A stretch of DNA of 64,000 nt. Source: Pontibacillus salicampi. GTDB taxonomy: Bacteria; Bacillota; Bacilli; Bacillales; BH030062. The DNA lies in contig NZ_JBHLTP010000008.1 of NCBI RefSeq assembly GCF_042434395.1, positions 1 through 64,000 of the forward strand, written 5' to 3'. The position numbers and the translations under genes were made by a program. The notes beneath the pieces are model-generated. The model searched no databases. It had not been told where the DNA came from and worked only from the letters and a program-made list of their open reading frames with translations. Of this stretch, positions 1 through 7,764 are shown piece after piece; within the stretch, counting starts at the first letter, position 1; each line of letters starts with the position of its first letter.

Positions 1-75
1 TCTTGGCCTGTAAACATTCTTTTACTCAACAAGACCATCCCCCATATATTTAGTTAATTCTAAGTATACATAAAA

Positions 76-121
76 GTACCCTATAGAGAGACTTTTTTTA
101 AGTGTCTACTCTATAGGGTAC
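76..121 (-). terminator. Hairpin, probable bidirectional terminator
   Basis: Inverted repeat with a 13-bp perfect outer arm (gtaccctatagag and its complement) around a T-rich loop. Read on the minus strand it is followed by a short T-rich tail and lies about 70 bp past the stop of the bacilliredoxin gene. Confidence 0.6.
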
Positions 122-191
122 ATTTTAGAATGGAAAGGGAGCTATTTTGCTAGTATTCACTTAACAGTCTAAAGGCAGCCATCAGGTGTCT

Positions 192-620
192 TTAGCAGTG
201 TTGATTGTAGGCGTTTGTTAGGTTAGCAAGTATTTCTTCTGGCTCATGATCTTCAATATCGTCGCGAGGGATGAAATGAAGTACTTTTCCATTTTCCACA
301 AGGGCCATAGAAGGGGAGGAAGGTTCATATCCTTCGAAGAATTCCCTCATTCTATTGGTTGCCTCACGATCTTGCCCGGCAAAGACGGTAACGGTGTTTG
401 CTGGTACCTTTTCATTACGTAATGATTCAATGGCAGATGGACGAGCCAATCCAGCTGCGCAGCCGCATACAGAGTTTACTACTACAAGAGATGGACCCTC
501 TGCTTTTTCCATAAATTGATCGACGTCTTCTGGAGTAGTTAGCTCCTGAAAGCCGGCGTTTGTCAGCTCATCACGCATTGGCTGCGCCATTTGCCTCATA
601 TATTCTTCATATGCGTTCAT
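192..620 (-). CDS. brxA: Bacilliredoxin (BrxA/BrxB family, YphP-like)
   Basis: 142-residue thioredoxin-fold protein of the UPF0403/YphP family. The C-G-C active site is visible at residues 52-54 (context SVCGCAAG). Members remove bacillithiol from S-bacillithiolated cytosolic proteins after oxidative or hypochlorite stress. The ATG at 618-620 has a TAAGGAGG ribosome site eight bases upstream. It follows the CvfC-type gene on the same strand with a 22-bp gap, so the two are probably cotranscribed. The BrxA rather than BrxB choice rests on the yphP-ypgR neighbourhood I recall from B. subtilis; the paralogues cannot be told apart from this sequence alone. Confidence 0.92.
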   Translation of the reverse strand: MNAYEEYMRQMAQPMRDELTNAGFQELTTPEDVDQFMEKAEGPSLVVVNSVCGCAAGLARPSAIESLRNEKVPANTVTVFAGQDREATNRMREFFEGYEPSSPSMALVENGKVLHFIPRDDIEDHEPEEILANLTNAYNQHC

Positions 621-642
621 GAATGTATCCTCCTTAAACCGA

Positions 643-1791
643 TTAGGAATCGGTGTTTTTTCTTGCCTGAGTCATTTGATGCCAGACAGATCCTTTTGCT
701 TCTTCGCCGCCTTCAATACGCTGTAAGGCCATTTTTGCTTGCATCCGCACTTCAAATTCTGGATCCTCAATGGTTTCTTGTAGTGCCGGAATTGCGGTTT
801 CATCTCCAGCTTCATATAGAAACATGGCAGCCCGCCAGCGGACTAGCTTATTTTTATCGTATAAGGATTCTATCATCTGCGGGGTAGCTTCCGCCAGCCC
901 AATGTCTGAGATGCAATCTCCTGCCGTTCTTCGCACAGTTACTGATTTATCCTGAAGAGCCTTATACAAATAAGGGAGTACTTCAGGCTCTTCAATCATG
1001 CCTAAATATGCTGTTGCAAGTCGTCGGATAGAAGCTTTTTCATCCTCTAATGCTTTATCTAATATAGGCAAATCCTGAAATGTAGGCTTCATTCGATCAA
1101 GAGCTGCGTATCTAACCTTCCAGTCTGGGTCATCCAACGTCGATAAGGTGATAGGTTGGTTGTCCAGAGAAGAGGTCTGGTGATCTCCAGGGTCTACTTC
1201 GAATGCTCTGGAAACTAACTCCTTCAGTCGTTTCTCATCATAACTTGCCGCAAGTTCCTCTGAAACTTCTTCTCCTACTTCTTCCATCTCTCCATATCGT
1301 GGATTTTGTTCCAGCCATTGGCGCTCCATAACCATATTAGCTGATGCATTCGAAGCTTCCAATGCAGCATTCATAAACCTTTCTGGGAGACCTACTCGCT
1401 TTTCTTCCTCTCCCTTTTCGAGCTTTACCTGCATAGGAATCCCTCTGAACATTTGAATGAAGACCTTCACTTCGCCGAAACTATCGTCTTCTGTTTCTTG
1501 ACTAGATTCGGAGCTATCCCCATTTATCTCTGATGTTCCAAATACTTCTCGAGCAGCTGGGAGAATTGCTTCCCATGCAAATTTCGGATTACGATCTAAG
1601 GCGATAAAGTCCATAACATGATAAAGACTTTTTACTCCTTCAATAGCAAGTAGGTGCACTACATGTTCCGGTGCATTGTCTAAATTGTCACCCTGTTTAT
1701 AGTTGTGTGTTTGCCCGTCAGGTAACGTTTCACTCAAATTAATTTTCATCGAGTTGGGGCTTGGTGTTGGTTCAATCGATACAATATTCAT
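643..1791 (-). CDS. ypgR: CvfC/YpgR-type protein: Nfu-N-like domain plus HEAT repeats
   Basis: 382 residues. The N-terminal ~90 residues (starting MNIVSIEPTPSPNSMKI) resemble the Nfu/NifU N-terminal scaffold domain; an acidic linker and the conserved virulence factor C central domain follow; the C-terminal half (from about residue 210) is a run of HEAT-like helical repeats (patterns such as DEKASIRRLATAYLG and DKSVTVRRTAGDCI). The staphylococcal homologue CvfC is linked to virulence expression; the molecular role is unknown. No catalytic motif is visible. The start is an ATG preceded by AAAGGGGGG. It is upstream of, and probably cotranscribed with, the bacilliredoxin gene. Confidence 0.85.
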   Translation of the reverse strand: MNIVSIEPTPSPNSMKINLSETLPDGQTHNYKQGDNLDNAPEHVVHLLAIEGVKSLYHVMDFIALDRNPKFAWEAILPAAREVFGTSEINGDSSESSQETEDDSFGEVKVFIQMFRGIPMQVKLEKGEEEKRVGLPERFMNAALEASNASANMVMERQWLEQNPRYGEMEEVGEEVSEELAASYDEKRLKELVSRAFEVDPGDHQTSSLDNQPITLSTLDDPDWKVRYAALDRMKPTFQDLPILDKALEDEKASIRRLATAYLGMIEEPEVLPYLYKALQDKSVTVRRTAGDCISDIGLAEATPQMIESLYDKNKLVRWRAAMFLYEAGDETAIPALQETIEDPEFEVRMQAKMALQRIEGGEEAKGSVWHQMTQARKNTDS

Positions 1792-2207
1792 CTAGACCCC
1801 CCTTTAAACTGATTTCTACTTGTGATTTTAACAAACTATGCCATCACATTCCATTACAATGAATGGCAGCTAAATTGTCTAACCATTATGTGGTATAAAT
1901 ACTCAGCATGCAACAGCCTATGTTGGGCAGCATGCTGTTATAGATCGGAAGAAAAAATCGTGTTCTGATGCTCATCAATCACTTGGCAGCAGCATTTTTA
2001 TACGAATTGGAAATGTATGGACCAAAGTTAAAACATATAATCTAAGTTCTAAAAAGTCCCTGATCCACTTGAGAAATGAAAGAGTTTTATTATCATAATA
2101 GTACTTGTTAAACAGTCTGAATTAAAATCCTTCTTCTGAAAGGCATGTTTATACAAGGAAAAGGAACGGGAACAAATGGGAATAACTACTAACTTAGGAG
2201 GCAAAGG
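1792..2207. other. Intergenic region, 416 bp
   Basis: Divergent spacer between the CvfC-type gene and a small plus-strand gene. Apart from the promoter-like boxes at its right end I see only AT-rich sequence and a repeated octamer cagcatgc near 1905-1935, with no convincing gene. Confidence 0.5.
2147..2173 (+). promoter_or_regulatory. Candidate sigma-B-type promoter
   Basis: GTTTAT at 2147-2152, 15-bp spacer, GGGAAC at 2168-2173. This resembles the general-stress consensus (GTTTAA, 12-15 bp, GGGTAT) and sits 35 bp before the next start codon. By eye only. Confidence 0.4.
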
Positions 2208-2447
2208 ATGACAGAGAAACGCTTAAACACTTTAAAACCTGGAGAACATTATACAGCTCAAGAATTGGACAGCTTTGTAAGCACGACAGATGTTGTTCTT
2301 CTATCTAGTAACGAGAATCAGCTATTCACTGAGCCTGATAGGGAATATAAAGTTACTATGGAATTAGACGGATTCTTCGAGCATTCCTCTGAGGATGGAG
2401 AAAAGTATTTCCGTGATAAGAAAACATATGTAGTAGAAAAAGCATAA
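2208..2447 (+). CDS. Hypothetical protein, 79 aa
   Basis: I do not recognise a family. Acidic soluble protein with no membrane segment, no cysteine and no obvious motif. It has a good ribosome site (TTAGGAGG, about 7 bases before ATG), its own terminator 21 bp downstream and a possible sigma-B-type promoter upstream, so it looks like a real monocistronic gene, perhaps stress-induced. The function cannot be inferred. Confidence 0.7.
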   Translation: MTEKRLNTLKPGEHYTAQELDSFVSTTDVVLLSSNENQLFTEPDREYKVTMELDGFFEHSSEDGEKYFRDKKTYVVEKA

Positions 2448-2467
2448 CAGGATTCACTTATCAAGAT

Positions 2468-2500
2468 AAGCGCCACGGATTTATCCCGGGCGCTTTTTTT
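2468..2500 (+). terminator. Rho-independent terminator
   Basis: Stem aagcgcc / ggcgctt with a 14-nt loop followed by a run of seven T. Ends the 79-residue gene. Confidence 0.85.
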
Positions 2501-2707
2501 GTTTCTATAATCAAGTAGATAGATGGGTATGACATCTACCTAACATTGAAAAATTTTTTAGGATAATATATCCCCTGTTAATAGGGGGTTACTCTATAGA
2601 TTATGCTGCTAAGCATATAGAACTATGTCCTTTTTCTGATAGTTTTGAATTGATTATTTTGGCAGATTACGTTAGTATCATGTTGTATCAACTTTTTATG
2701 CAGATTG

Positions 2708-2736
2708 TTTACTGTGTACAAAAAATATTGTATAAT
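2708..2736 (+). promoter_or_regulatory. Sigma-A-type promoter
   Basis: TTTACT at 2708-2713, 17-bp spacer, perfect TATAAT at 2731-2736, about 75 bp before the start of the binding-protein gene. Confidence 0.6.
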
Positions 2737-2810
2737 TTTTGTCGGTTGTAATGAGAATAATAACCTCAAGGGTTTTTATTGTAGTTACTAAAATTATTAG
2801 GAGGGACATA

Positions 2811-3746
2811 ATGAATAAGTGGAAAAAATGGATTCCAGCTTTATTTTTAGGAATGCTCTTATTATTAGCAGCTTGTGGCGGTGACAGCTCCGGAGAAGGA
2901 GAAAGTACAAGTGGTGATGGTAGCGGAGAAGGATCTGAGGAAAATGCAGATTCTGGTGAAAAAGGCGAAATTAACATAGGCTTAAATAACTGGGCGGAAA
3001 ACGTAGCCGTCTCCAACATGTGGAAAGTTATTTTAGAGAACAAAGGATACACAGTAAACCTTACCCAGGTAGAGAAGGGTGCCCTATATACAGCACTAGA
3101 AAGTGAAGATTTAGATGTAGGATTAGAAGTTTGGTTACCAAATACGGATAAACCTTTCTATGACAAATTTAAAGATGATTTAGCTTGGCATGAGGATTGG
3201 TTCGAAGGAACTGAGTTAGGGTTATATGTACCTAGTTATATGGAAGACATCAACACGATGTCAGACCTTAAAGGCAAAGCTGATCAGTTTGACGGTAAAA
3301 TCGTAGGAATTGATGCTGGATCTAGTCTTGTATCACTGACACAAGAAGCGTTACCACTATATGATTTAAAAGATAGCTATGAACTTCAGACCTCTTCTGG
3401 TCCGGTAATGACACAGGAGTTAGGGAAAGCAGTAGAGGATGAAGAACCAATTGTGGTTACGCTATGGAAGCCGCATTGGGTGTTTGCAGAATATGATGTA
3501 AAACTATTAGAAGACCCAGAAAAAGTATATGGTGAAAAGGAGAACATTAATTGGGTTTCTCGTAAAACCTTTGAGGATGATTTGCCTGAGGTAACCAAAA
3601 CCTTGAACAACTGGATGATGGATGACGAAAGTCTTGGAAGCCTAATGAACATGGTAAAAGAAGAAGGCGAAGAGGCTGGAGCTAAGAAATGGGTCGAAGA
3701 AAACCAAGATAAGGTTGATGAATGGACAGCACCTCTTAGCGAATAA
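2811..3746 (+). CDS. Glycine betaine-type ABC substrate-binding lipoprotein (OpuAC family), orphan
   Basis: 311-residue lipoprotein. Residues 1-22 form a lipoprotein signal with lipobox LAAC and lipidated Cys22; a Ser/Gly/Glu-rich linker (about 24-50) leads to an OpuAC-type periplasmic-binding fold (starting INIGLNNWAENVAV). The fold normally binds glycine betaine, proline betaine, choline or carnitine through Trp/Tyr residues; several Trp are present (for example in LEVWLPNT and TLWKPHWV). An in-frame ORF reaches further 5', but the ATG at 2811 has GGAGGGAC directly upstream and gives a normal signal peptide. No ATPase or permease is adjacent, so it must work with components encoded elsewhere. 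Exact ligand uncertain. Confidence 0.88.
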   Translation: MNKWKKWIPALFLGMLLLLAACGGDSSGEGESTSGDGSGEGSEENADSGEKGEINIGLNNWAENVAVSNMWKVILENKGYTVNLTQVEKGALYTALESEDLDVGLEVWLPNTDKPFYDKFKDDLAWHEDWFEGTELGLYVPSYMEDINTMSDLKGKADQFDGKIVGIDAGSSLVSLTQEALPLYDLKDSYELQTSSGPVMTQELGKAVEDEEPIVVTLWKPHWVFAEYDVKLLEDPEKVYGEKENINWVSRKTFEDDLPEVTKTLNNWMMDDESLGSLMNMVKEEGEEAGAKKWVEENQDKVDEWTAPLSE

Positions 3747-3765
3747 TGCTACATTGATAAAGGTA

Positions 3766-3792
3766 AAGCCTGCTCTTATTAAGAGCAGGCTT
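3766..3792. terminator. Bidirectional terminator between convergent genes
   Basis: 12-bp perfect stem aagcctgctctt / aagagcaggctt with a 3-nt loop, between the ends of the binding-protein gene (+) and the permease gene (-). Confidence 0.85.
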
Positions 3793-4489
3793 ATTTATTG
3801 TAGAAATCAAATTTTCGTTCCAGGTATTCCTGGAATGTAGCGATAAGAACACATAAAGGCCAATAAATAAAGGCAACGAGTAAATATAGGGTCATGGAGT
3901 CCGCTGTTCTGCCAATAACGGTTTGTGCTTTTTGAATCATTTCTGGTACAGAGATAACAGCTGCTAAAGAAGTCGCTTTTACTAGGTCCAGAAAGACATT
4001 TGTAAGAGGCGGCATCGCTACTCTTACTGCCTGAGGAACGATAATGTACCAAAGCGTCTGCCATTTACTAAACCCTAGTGCACGTGCTGATTCCCATTGC
4101 CCCTTAGAAACGCTTCCTAAGGAGGATCGAATAATTTCAGCAATATAAGCTGCGCTATTCATCCCGAATGCTATAATCGCTGCGGTGATAGCTGATAGAG
4201 TGAGACCAATAAACGGTAACCCGAAGTAAAGGATGAATAAGAATACAAGAATCGGAGTGCCTCGCATGAAAGAAATATATAGTCTTGTTGGCCATCTGAG
4301 AAACAGACTGGAAGAGGTTCTTCCTAAAGCGAGAAAGAAACCAAGTATTAAGCCAATTGCCATCCCCGCGAAAGAGATGGCAACAGTTAGAGGCAAACCT
4401 TCCAGTACTAAAGGGAGACTTTCCCAGGCAAGCTTTGGATTGAATAGCTTATCAAATTCTATTTCTTGGAAGATAGTGAATGTAAGCAT
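3791..4489 (-). CDS. Polar amino-acid ABC transporter permease (HisM/GlnP/TcyB type)
   Basis: 232 residues, about five membrane segments, with the HAAT-family permease signature: the EAA loop reads approximately ESARALGFSKWQTLWYIIVPQAVR. An inner-membrane subunit for uptake of a polar amino acid, possibly cystine. The start is an ATG 9 bp after the stop of the binding-protein gene, with a modest GGGTAG ribosome site. Normally an ATP-binding subunit follows; here the strand switches directly to the convergent betaine-type gene, so the ATPase is missing locally. Confidence 0.88.
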   Translation of the reverse strand: MLTFTIFQEIEFDKLFNPKLAWESLPLVLEGLPLTVAISFAGMAIGLILGFFLALGRTSSSLFLRWPTRLYISFMRGTPILVFLFILYFGLPFIGLTLSAITAAIIAFGMNSAAYIAEIIRSSLGSVSKGQWESARALGFSKWQTLWYIIVPQAVRVAMPPLTNVFLDLVKATSLAAVISVPEMIQKAQTVIGRTADSMTLYLLVAFIYWPLCVLIATFQEYLERKFDFYNK

Positions 4490-4498
4490 AAGCTACCC

Positions 4499-5377
4499 TT
4501 ATTCGTAATTTACTTCTTCAAAGTCGCCTTCAGGTTTTTTAGAGGCATCTTGACCATTAAAGAATTTCTTCGATATTTCTGTAAGAGTTCCATCCTCATG
4601 CAGCTCCGCAATGGCTTCATTTATTTTCTTCTGAAGCTCCTGATCCTCTTTCCCCATCATGATAGCTTGCTTAGAAGGATTCATCTTAATGTCCGGATGG
4701 AGAGTTAAATCAAATTGCGGCATCGCTTCTAGTGCTAAAGACTGTAGGTAGTAATCATTAATAATTAAATCTGTTCGCCCATTATCTACATCACGAAGGT
4801 ACACATCATTCGTTGCATTACCATAAGTAACGACCTCTGCGCCATAATGCTCCGCTAGCTGGCTGTAGCCTGTGTTCGCTGCTCCCCCGGCTTTTTTACC
4901 TTTCACATCTTCAATAGACTCAATACCACTTAAGTCTTCTTCCCGAACAATCATTGTTGTATAGGAATATTTATATGGATCACTGAAGGAATATGTTTTC
5001 TTTCTTTCTTCCTTAATACCAATGTCGTTTATTGCAGCGTCAATTCGACCGCTTTTAAGTGCTGCGAAAATGCCATCAATACCGATCTCTTCAAATGTAA
5101 CTTCAATATCTAATTTTTTTGCAACCTCGCGCATTACTTCAATGTCGTACCCGGTCAATTCATTGTTTTCTTCTTTATGATAGGAAGTAGGGTAAAGGGT
5201 ACCAGATGTACCAACTACTATCTCGCCCTCTTCATTAATCTTATCCCAGGTCGTTTCCTTTTCTGATTCCTTGTCCGCTGCTGATTCAGAATCAGTTTCG
5301 TTGTTGCTTCCACATGCTGATAGAATAAGTACTAATGCTAGTGCAACAACAGAAACCCAATTAAAATTTTTGTGCAT
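4499..5377 (-). CDS. Amino-acid ABC transporter substrate-binding lipoprotein
   Basis: 292 residues; signal peptide with lipobox LSAC, lipidated Cys22, then an acidic linker and a SBP_bac_3-type domain (core IVVGTSGTLYPTSYHKE; NELTGYDIEVMREVAKKL). It resembles cystine/cysteine-type binding proteins such as TcyA, but the ligand cannot be fixed by eye. The start ATG is preceded by AAGGGGG. It forms a two-gene operon with the permease downstream; a strong sigma-A promoter lies at 5419-5447. Confidence 0.88.
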   Translation of the reverse strand: MHKNFNWVSVVALALVLILSACGSNNETDSESAADKESEKETTWDKINEEGEIVVGTSGTLYPTSYHKEENNELTGYDIEVMREVAKKLDIEVTFEEIGIDGIFAALKSGRIDAAINDIGIKEERKKTYSFSDPYKYSYTTMIVREEDLSGIESIEDVKGKKAGGAANTGYSQLAEHYGAEVVTYGNATNDVYLRDVDNGRTDLIINDYYLQSLALEAMPQFDLTLHPDIKMNPSKQAIMMGKEDQELQKKINEAIAELHEDGTLTEISKKFFNGQDASKKPEGDFEEVNYE

Positions 5378-5418
5378 CTTTTATTTCCCCCTTATATCTT
5401 GATGTCAATACCTTCATT

Positions 5419-5447
5419 ACTATAGCAAGCCAAAATAGTTATTTCAA
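5419..5447 (-). promoter_or_regulatory. Sigma-A-type promoter of the amino-acid transporter operon
   Basis: On the minus strand: TTGAAA (5442-5447), 17-bp spacer, TATAGT (5419-5424), about 40 bp upstream of the start codon. Confidence 0.65.
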
Positions 5448-5498
5448 GTACATCCGTTTATCTATTGAAAACTATTATCAATGGTAGAGAAGACAAAA

Positions 5499-5539
5499 AA
5501 AGAAAGGCAAGCCCATACATCAAGGGCATGCCTTTCTTT
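5499..5539. terminator. Bidirectional terminator
   Basis: 16-bp near-perfect stem (aaagaaaggcaagccc / gggcatgcctttcttt) flanked by T/A runs; sits just past the stop of the Pmp3-type gene. Confidence 0.85.
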
Positions 5540-5542
5540 CTT

Positions 5543-5725
5543 TTATGCCTCGGCGTATTTTTTCATCCGCCTATCATCTTTCCTGTCTTTTACTACGAGT
5601 ACCGCATGGATAGCTCCAGGAACCCAGAAGATTATGGTTAATATAAGATTTAATAACGCTTGAAATGGTCTGCCTACGAATAGGACAGCAATCGGCGGAA
5701 GAATAATCGCTAATAAATATAACAT
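5543..5725 (-). CDS. Pmp3/YqaE-family membrane peptide
   Basis: 60 residues with two hydrophobic segments (about 3-17 and 23-45) and a charged C-terminus (KDRKDDRRMKK). It matches the UPF0057/Pmp3 pattern, including the family's PP-x-AV and FWxPGxIHA features (here LPPIAVLF and FWVPGAIHA). Homologues in fungi and plants modulate membrane potential and salt stress; the bacterial role is not established. Start ATG with TAGGAGG. Monocistronic with its own terminator. Confidence 0.88.
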   Translation of the reverse strand: MLYLLAIILPPIAVLFVGRPFQALLNLILTIIFWVPGAIHAVLVVKDRKDDRRMKKYAEA

Positions 5726-6047
5726 GGTGTTTAACCTCCTACTCTAAGTTGTCCATTATACCATACCCTCTCATAGGCTTTTTTAAGCTTCCAGCATTAA
5801 ATTCCTCTGTATCAAGGCGTAATGGAATGTTTTATTTATATATAGTCATTTAACCAAGTGTTCCCTTTAATAAGTGAAAGACTATTATTACACTCCGGAG
5901 CTTATCCTCCCTCTCCAGGAGAGAATTGCAAAAAATTCAACCCCACCAAAAAAATCCATTATATGAATATATGTTTTATCTCTGTCAATCCAGGTTACAT
6001 ACATACCAGTAAACAAATTTATTCCCTTCTAAAGGAGTGGCACATAT
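5726..6047. other. Intergenic region, 322 bp
   Basis: Divergent spacer with no gene. A loose sigma-B-like pair (GTTTTA at 5973-5978, 14-bp spacer, GGTTAC at 5993-5998) lies about 50 bp before the VLRF1 gene; the match is weak. Confidence 0.4.
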
Positions 6048-6851
6048 ATGTCTATGGAAAAAGAATTAAAGAAACTAGAAAATTATTATGTAACAAAACC
6101 GGATGGTATTCTCACTATGTATCTAAATACCGACTTAGCCGACCCTGAACAGCAGGGAGGAGAATGGAAAATCCATTTTAAAAACGGAATGAATAACTTC
6201 GACCATTATTTAATGGAGAGTGGAGACAAAGACGAAAAGCGTAATTTCCGTGCAATTAAAGAGAAATTAGAAACCTACATTCAGGATTACGAACGTAACC
6301 TATCTAAAAGTCTGATTGTATTTGCATCAAGTGACGGGGAGCTATTCTTCGCACAGCCTGTACAAATGCCGGTGAAGACAGAGTTTTTCTGGGAGGATCA
6401 TCCTGTTTTAGATCAATTACACCAACTAACAGAACAGTTCCCTAAAACTGGTGTGGTACTAGTGCAACAAGAAAACGTGAAAATACTAGAAGCCGAGCTT
6501 GGTGCTCTTCAAGATACAACCCACTATGAACTAGACCTTAATACAGAGGACTGGAGAGAAGCGACTGGACCTCACCAAGCTCAAGCTACAATGGGCAAAG
6601 GCGGTAAAAATCCTCAAAAAGAAGAATTTGAGGACCGGTTTAGAGCACACCAGCAACGTTGGTATAAGCGTTTAGCACCAACCTTGGACAAGATGGCCAA
6701 GGATCGAAATTGGCAGGAGATTTATCTAGTTGGTGCTAGAGAAGAAGCAGAAGAAATTGAATCCAATATGAATAAACCAGTTAAAGAAGTTGTTAACAAG
6801 AACTTATTAGAGCATGAAGAAACGAAAGTGTTAAATGAAGTAGTATTATAA
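6048..6851 (+). CDS. VLRF1-family aeRF1-type release-factor homologue
   Basis: 267 residues, soluble. The N-terminal region (LTMYLNTDLADP...) and overall layout match the bacterial aeRF1-like group annotated as VLRF1, related to archaeal/eukaryotic peptide-release factor eRF1 and proposed to act in ribosome rescue. The classical GGQ is not evident; the stretch TMGKGGKNPQ near residues 183-192 occupies a Gly-rich loop in the middle domain. The start ATG has AAAGGAG ten bases upstream. Monocistronic, with a strong terminator. The family call is from pattern memory; catalytic competence is unknown. Confidence 0.7.
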   Translation: MSMEKELKKLENYYVTKPDGILTMYLNTDLADPEQQGGEWKIHFKNGMNNFDHYLMESGDKDEKRNFRAIKEKLETYIQDYERNLSKSLIVFASSDGELFFAQPVQMPVKTEFFWEDHPVLDQLHQLTEQFPKTGVVLVQQENVKILEAELGALQDTTHYELDLNTEDWREATGPHQAQATMGKGGKNPQKEEFEDRFRAHQQRWYKRLAPTLDKMAKDRNWQEIYLVGAREEAEEIESNMNKPVKEVVNKNLLEHEETKVLNEVVL

Positions 6852-6870
6852 AGGTATCGTAATAATAGTA

Positions 6871-6910
6871 AAAGGGACTCGATGCAACCTAGGATCGAGT
6901 CCCTTTTTAT
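6871..6910 (+). terminator. Rho-independent terminator
   Basis: 13-bp perfect stem (aaagggactcgat / atcgagtcccttt) with a 10-nt loop and T-run, ending the VLRF1 gene. Confidence 0.9.
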
Positions 6911-6958
6911 GGCTTAGAATCTATCATTTAGGACGTATTATCAACAATTCCTTTTATA

Positions 6959-6987
6959 TTACACAACGATTCTAACTATGTTAAGAT
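6959..6987 (+). promoter_or_regulatory. Extended -10 promoter of the ABM/B12/STAS operon
   Basis: TTACAC at 6959-6964, 17-bp spacer, TAAGAT at 6982-6987 preceded by TGT (extended -10). It abuts and overlaps the Fur-like box. Confidence 0.5.
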
Positions 6988-7001
6988 GATAATACTTATT
7001 A
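6987..7001 (+). promoter_or_regulatory. Fur-box-like operator
   Basis: TGATAAT-A-CTTATTA, a 7-1-7 element matching 12 of 14 arm positions of the consensus TGATAATNATTATCA. It lies at the predicted transcription start and about 30 bp before the ABM-domain gene, implying iron-responsive repression. Confidence 0.6.
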
Positions 7002-7029
7002 TATAACAAAAATGAGCGAGGAGTATGAC

Positions 7030-7335
7030 ATGTATATTGTAGACTCTACCGTAGTCGTTCCTGACCATAAGGCAGATGAGCTTATTTCTATTTATCAAAA
7101 TCGTTCCAGAAGCGTAGATCAGTGGCACGGATTTCGTTCGTTTCAATTACTGCAAAATGACAAAAAACCCGGAGAACTGACGGTGCATATGGAATGGGAG
7201 TCTAAAGAAGACTATCTTCAATGGGCAATGAGCGAGGAATTTCAAAAGATTCATGAATTAGAGAAGCATTATCCTGATAAGGAATTAGCTAACATTCCTC
7301 CCAAAGTATCGAAATATAAGGTAGTGGCAAAATGA
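7030..7335 (+). CDS. ABM-fold monooxygenase, possible haem-degrading enzyme
   Basis: 101 residues from the chosen start. Antibiotic-biosynthesis-monooxygenase fold: N-terminal strand, GFRSFQLLQN, then LTVHMEWESKEDYLQW and a short helix with SEEFQKIHELEKH. It resembles small IsdG/HmoA-type haem monooxygenases and related ABM proteins of unknown substrate. An upstream in-frame ATG at 7012 lacks a ribosome site, whereas GAGGAG lies six bases before the ATG at 7030. The Fur-like box upstream fits an iron-acquisition role. First gene of a four-gene operon; it overlaps the next gene by 4 bp (ATGA). Confidence 0.75.
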   Translation: MYIVDSTVVVPDHKADELISIYQNRSRSVDQWHGFRSFQLLQNDKKPGELTVHMEWESKEDYLQWAMSEEFQKIHELEKHYPDKELANIPPKVSKYKVVAK

Positions 7336-7712
7336 AGCAGGCTTTACAAGACAAAATAGTGGAAGCTGTAGTGGCAGAAATATATGCAGCTTATCCACAA
7401 TTACAGGAGGCATTTGGAGAGAGAGGTCGGCGGAAGACTATAGAGGATAACTATCACCATTTGCATCATCTTGAAACATGCTTCGAATTAAGGGACTATA
7501 CATTTTTTCAGGATTATACTGCATGGCTTCAACGTGTACTGACCAGTAGAGGAGTCAGTACAGAGCTTATTATTGATAATTTTGAGAGGCTATCTCGTCA
7601 TATGGAAATAGAGACAGCACTATCGAAGGAAGAGAGCACTCTATACCAGCACTATTTGGAGCAAGCTATTAGCTTTCTGCAACATCAGGGCAATAGCGAA
7701 CCTCATTCGTAG
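7332..7712 (+). CDS. All-helical protein, candidate partner of the B12-binding sensor
   Basis: 126 residues, predicted all-alpha, soluble. A patterned core (DNYHHLHHLETCFELRDYTF, then FQDYTAWLQRVLTSRGVSTE) resembles a helical module I recall at the N-terminus of some cobalamin-binding-domain proteins, which would make this the separated half of such a protein; that recollection is unverified. The start ATG overlaps the previous stop (ATGA). A 50-bp gap without a terminator separates it from the B12-binding gene. No enzyme motif seen. Confidence 0.7.
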   Translation: MKQALQDKIVEAVVAEIYAAYPQLQEAFGERGRRKTIEDNYHHLHHLETCFELRDYTFFQDYTAWLQRVLTSRGVSTELIIDNFERLSRHMEIETALSKEESTLYQHYLEQAISFLQHQGNSEPHS

Positions 7713-7764
7713 CATGCAGCCATACGTGGCTCATAATGGATTAGGACAGTAGAGGAGGCAGATG

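Larger units (their letters stand above)
2448..2810. other. Intergenic region before the betaine-type binding protein
   Basis: Holds the terminator above, a short C/G hairpin near 2571-2590 (tcccc/ggggg) and the promoter at 2708-2736. No gene seen. Confidence 0.5.

Noticed and set aside
1900..1945. Palindromic agcatgct motifs as an operator
   Set aside because: Arms are short and not placed at either neighbouring promoter.
7012..7029. Upstream ATG of the ABM-domain gene
   Set aside because: No ribosome site before it; GAGGAG lies inside this stretch and serves the ATG at 7030.
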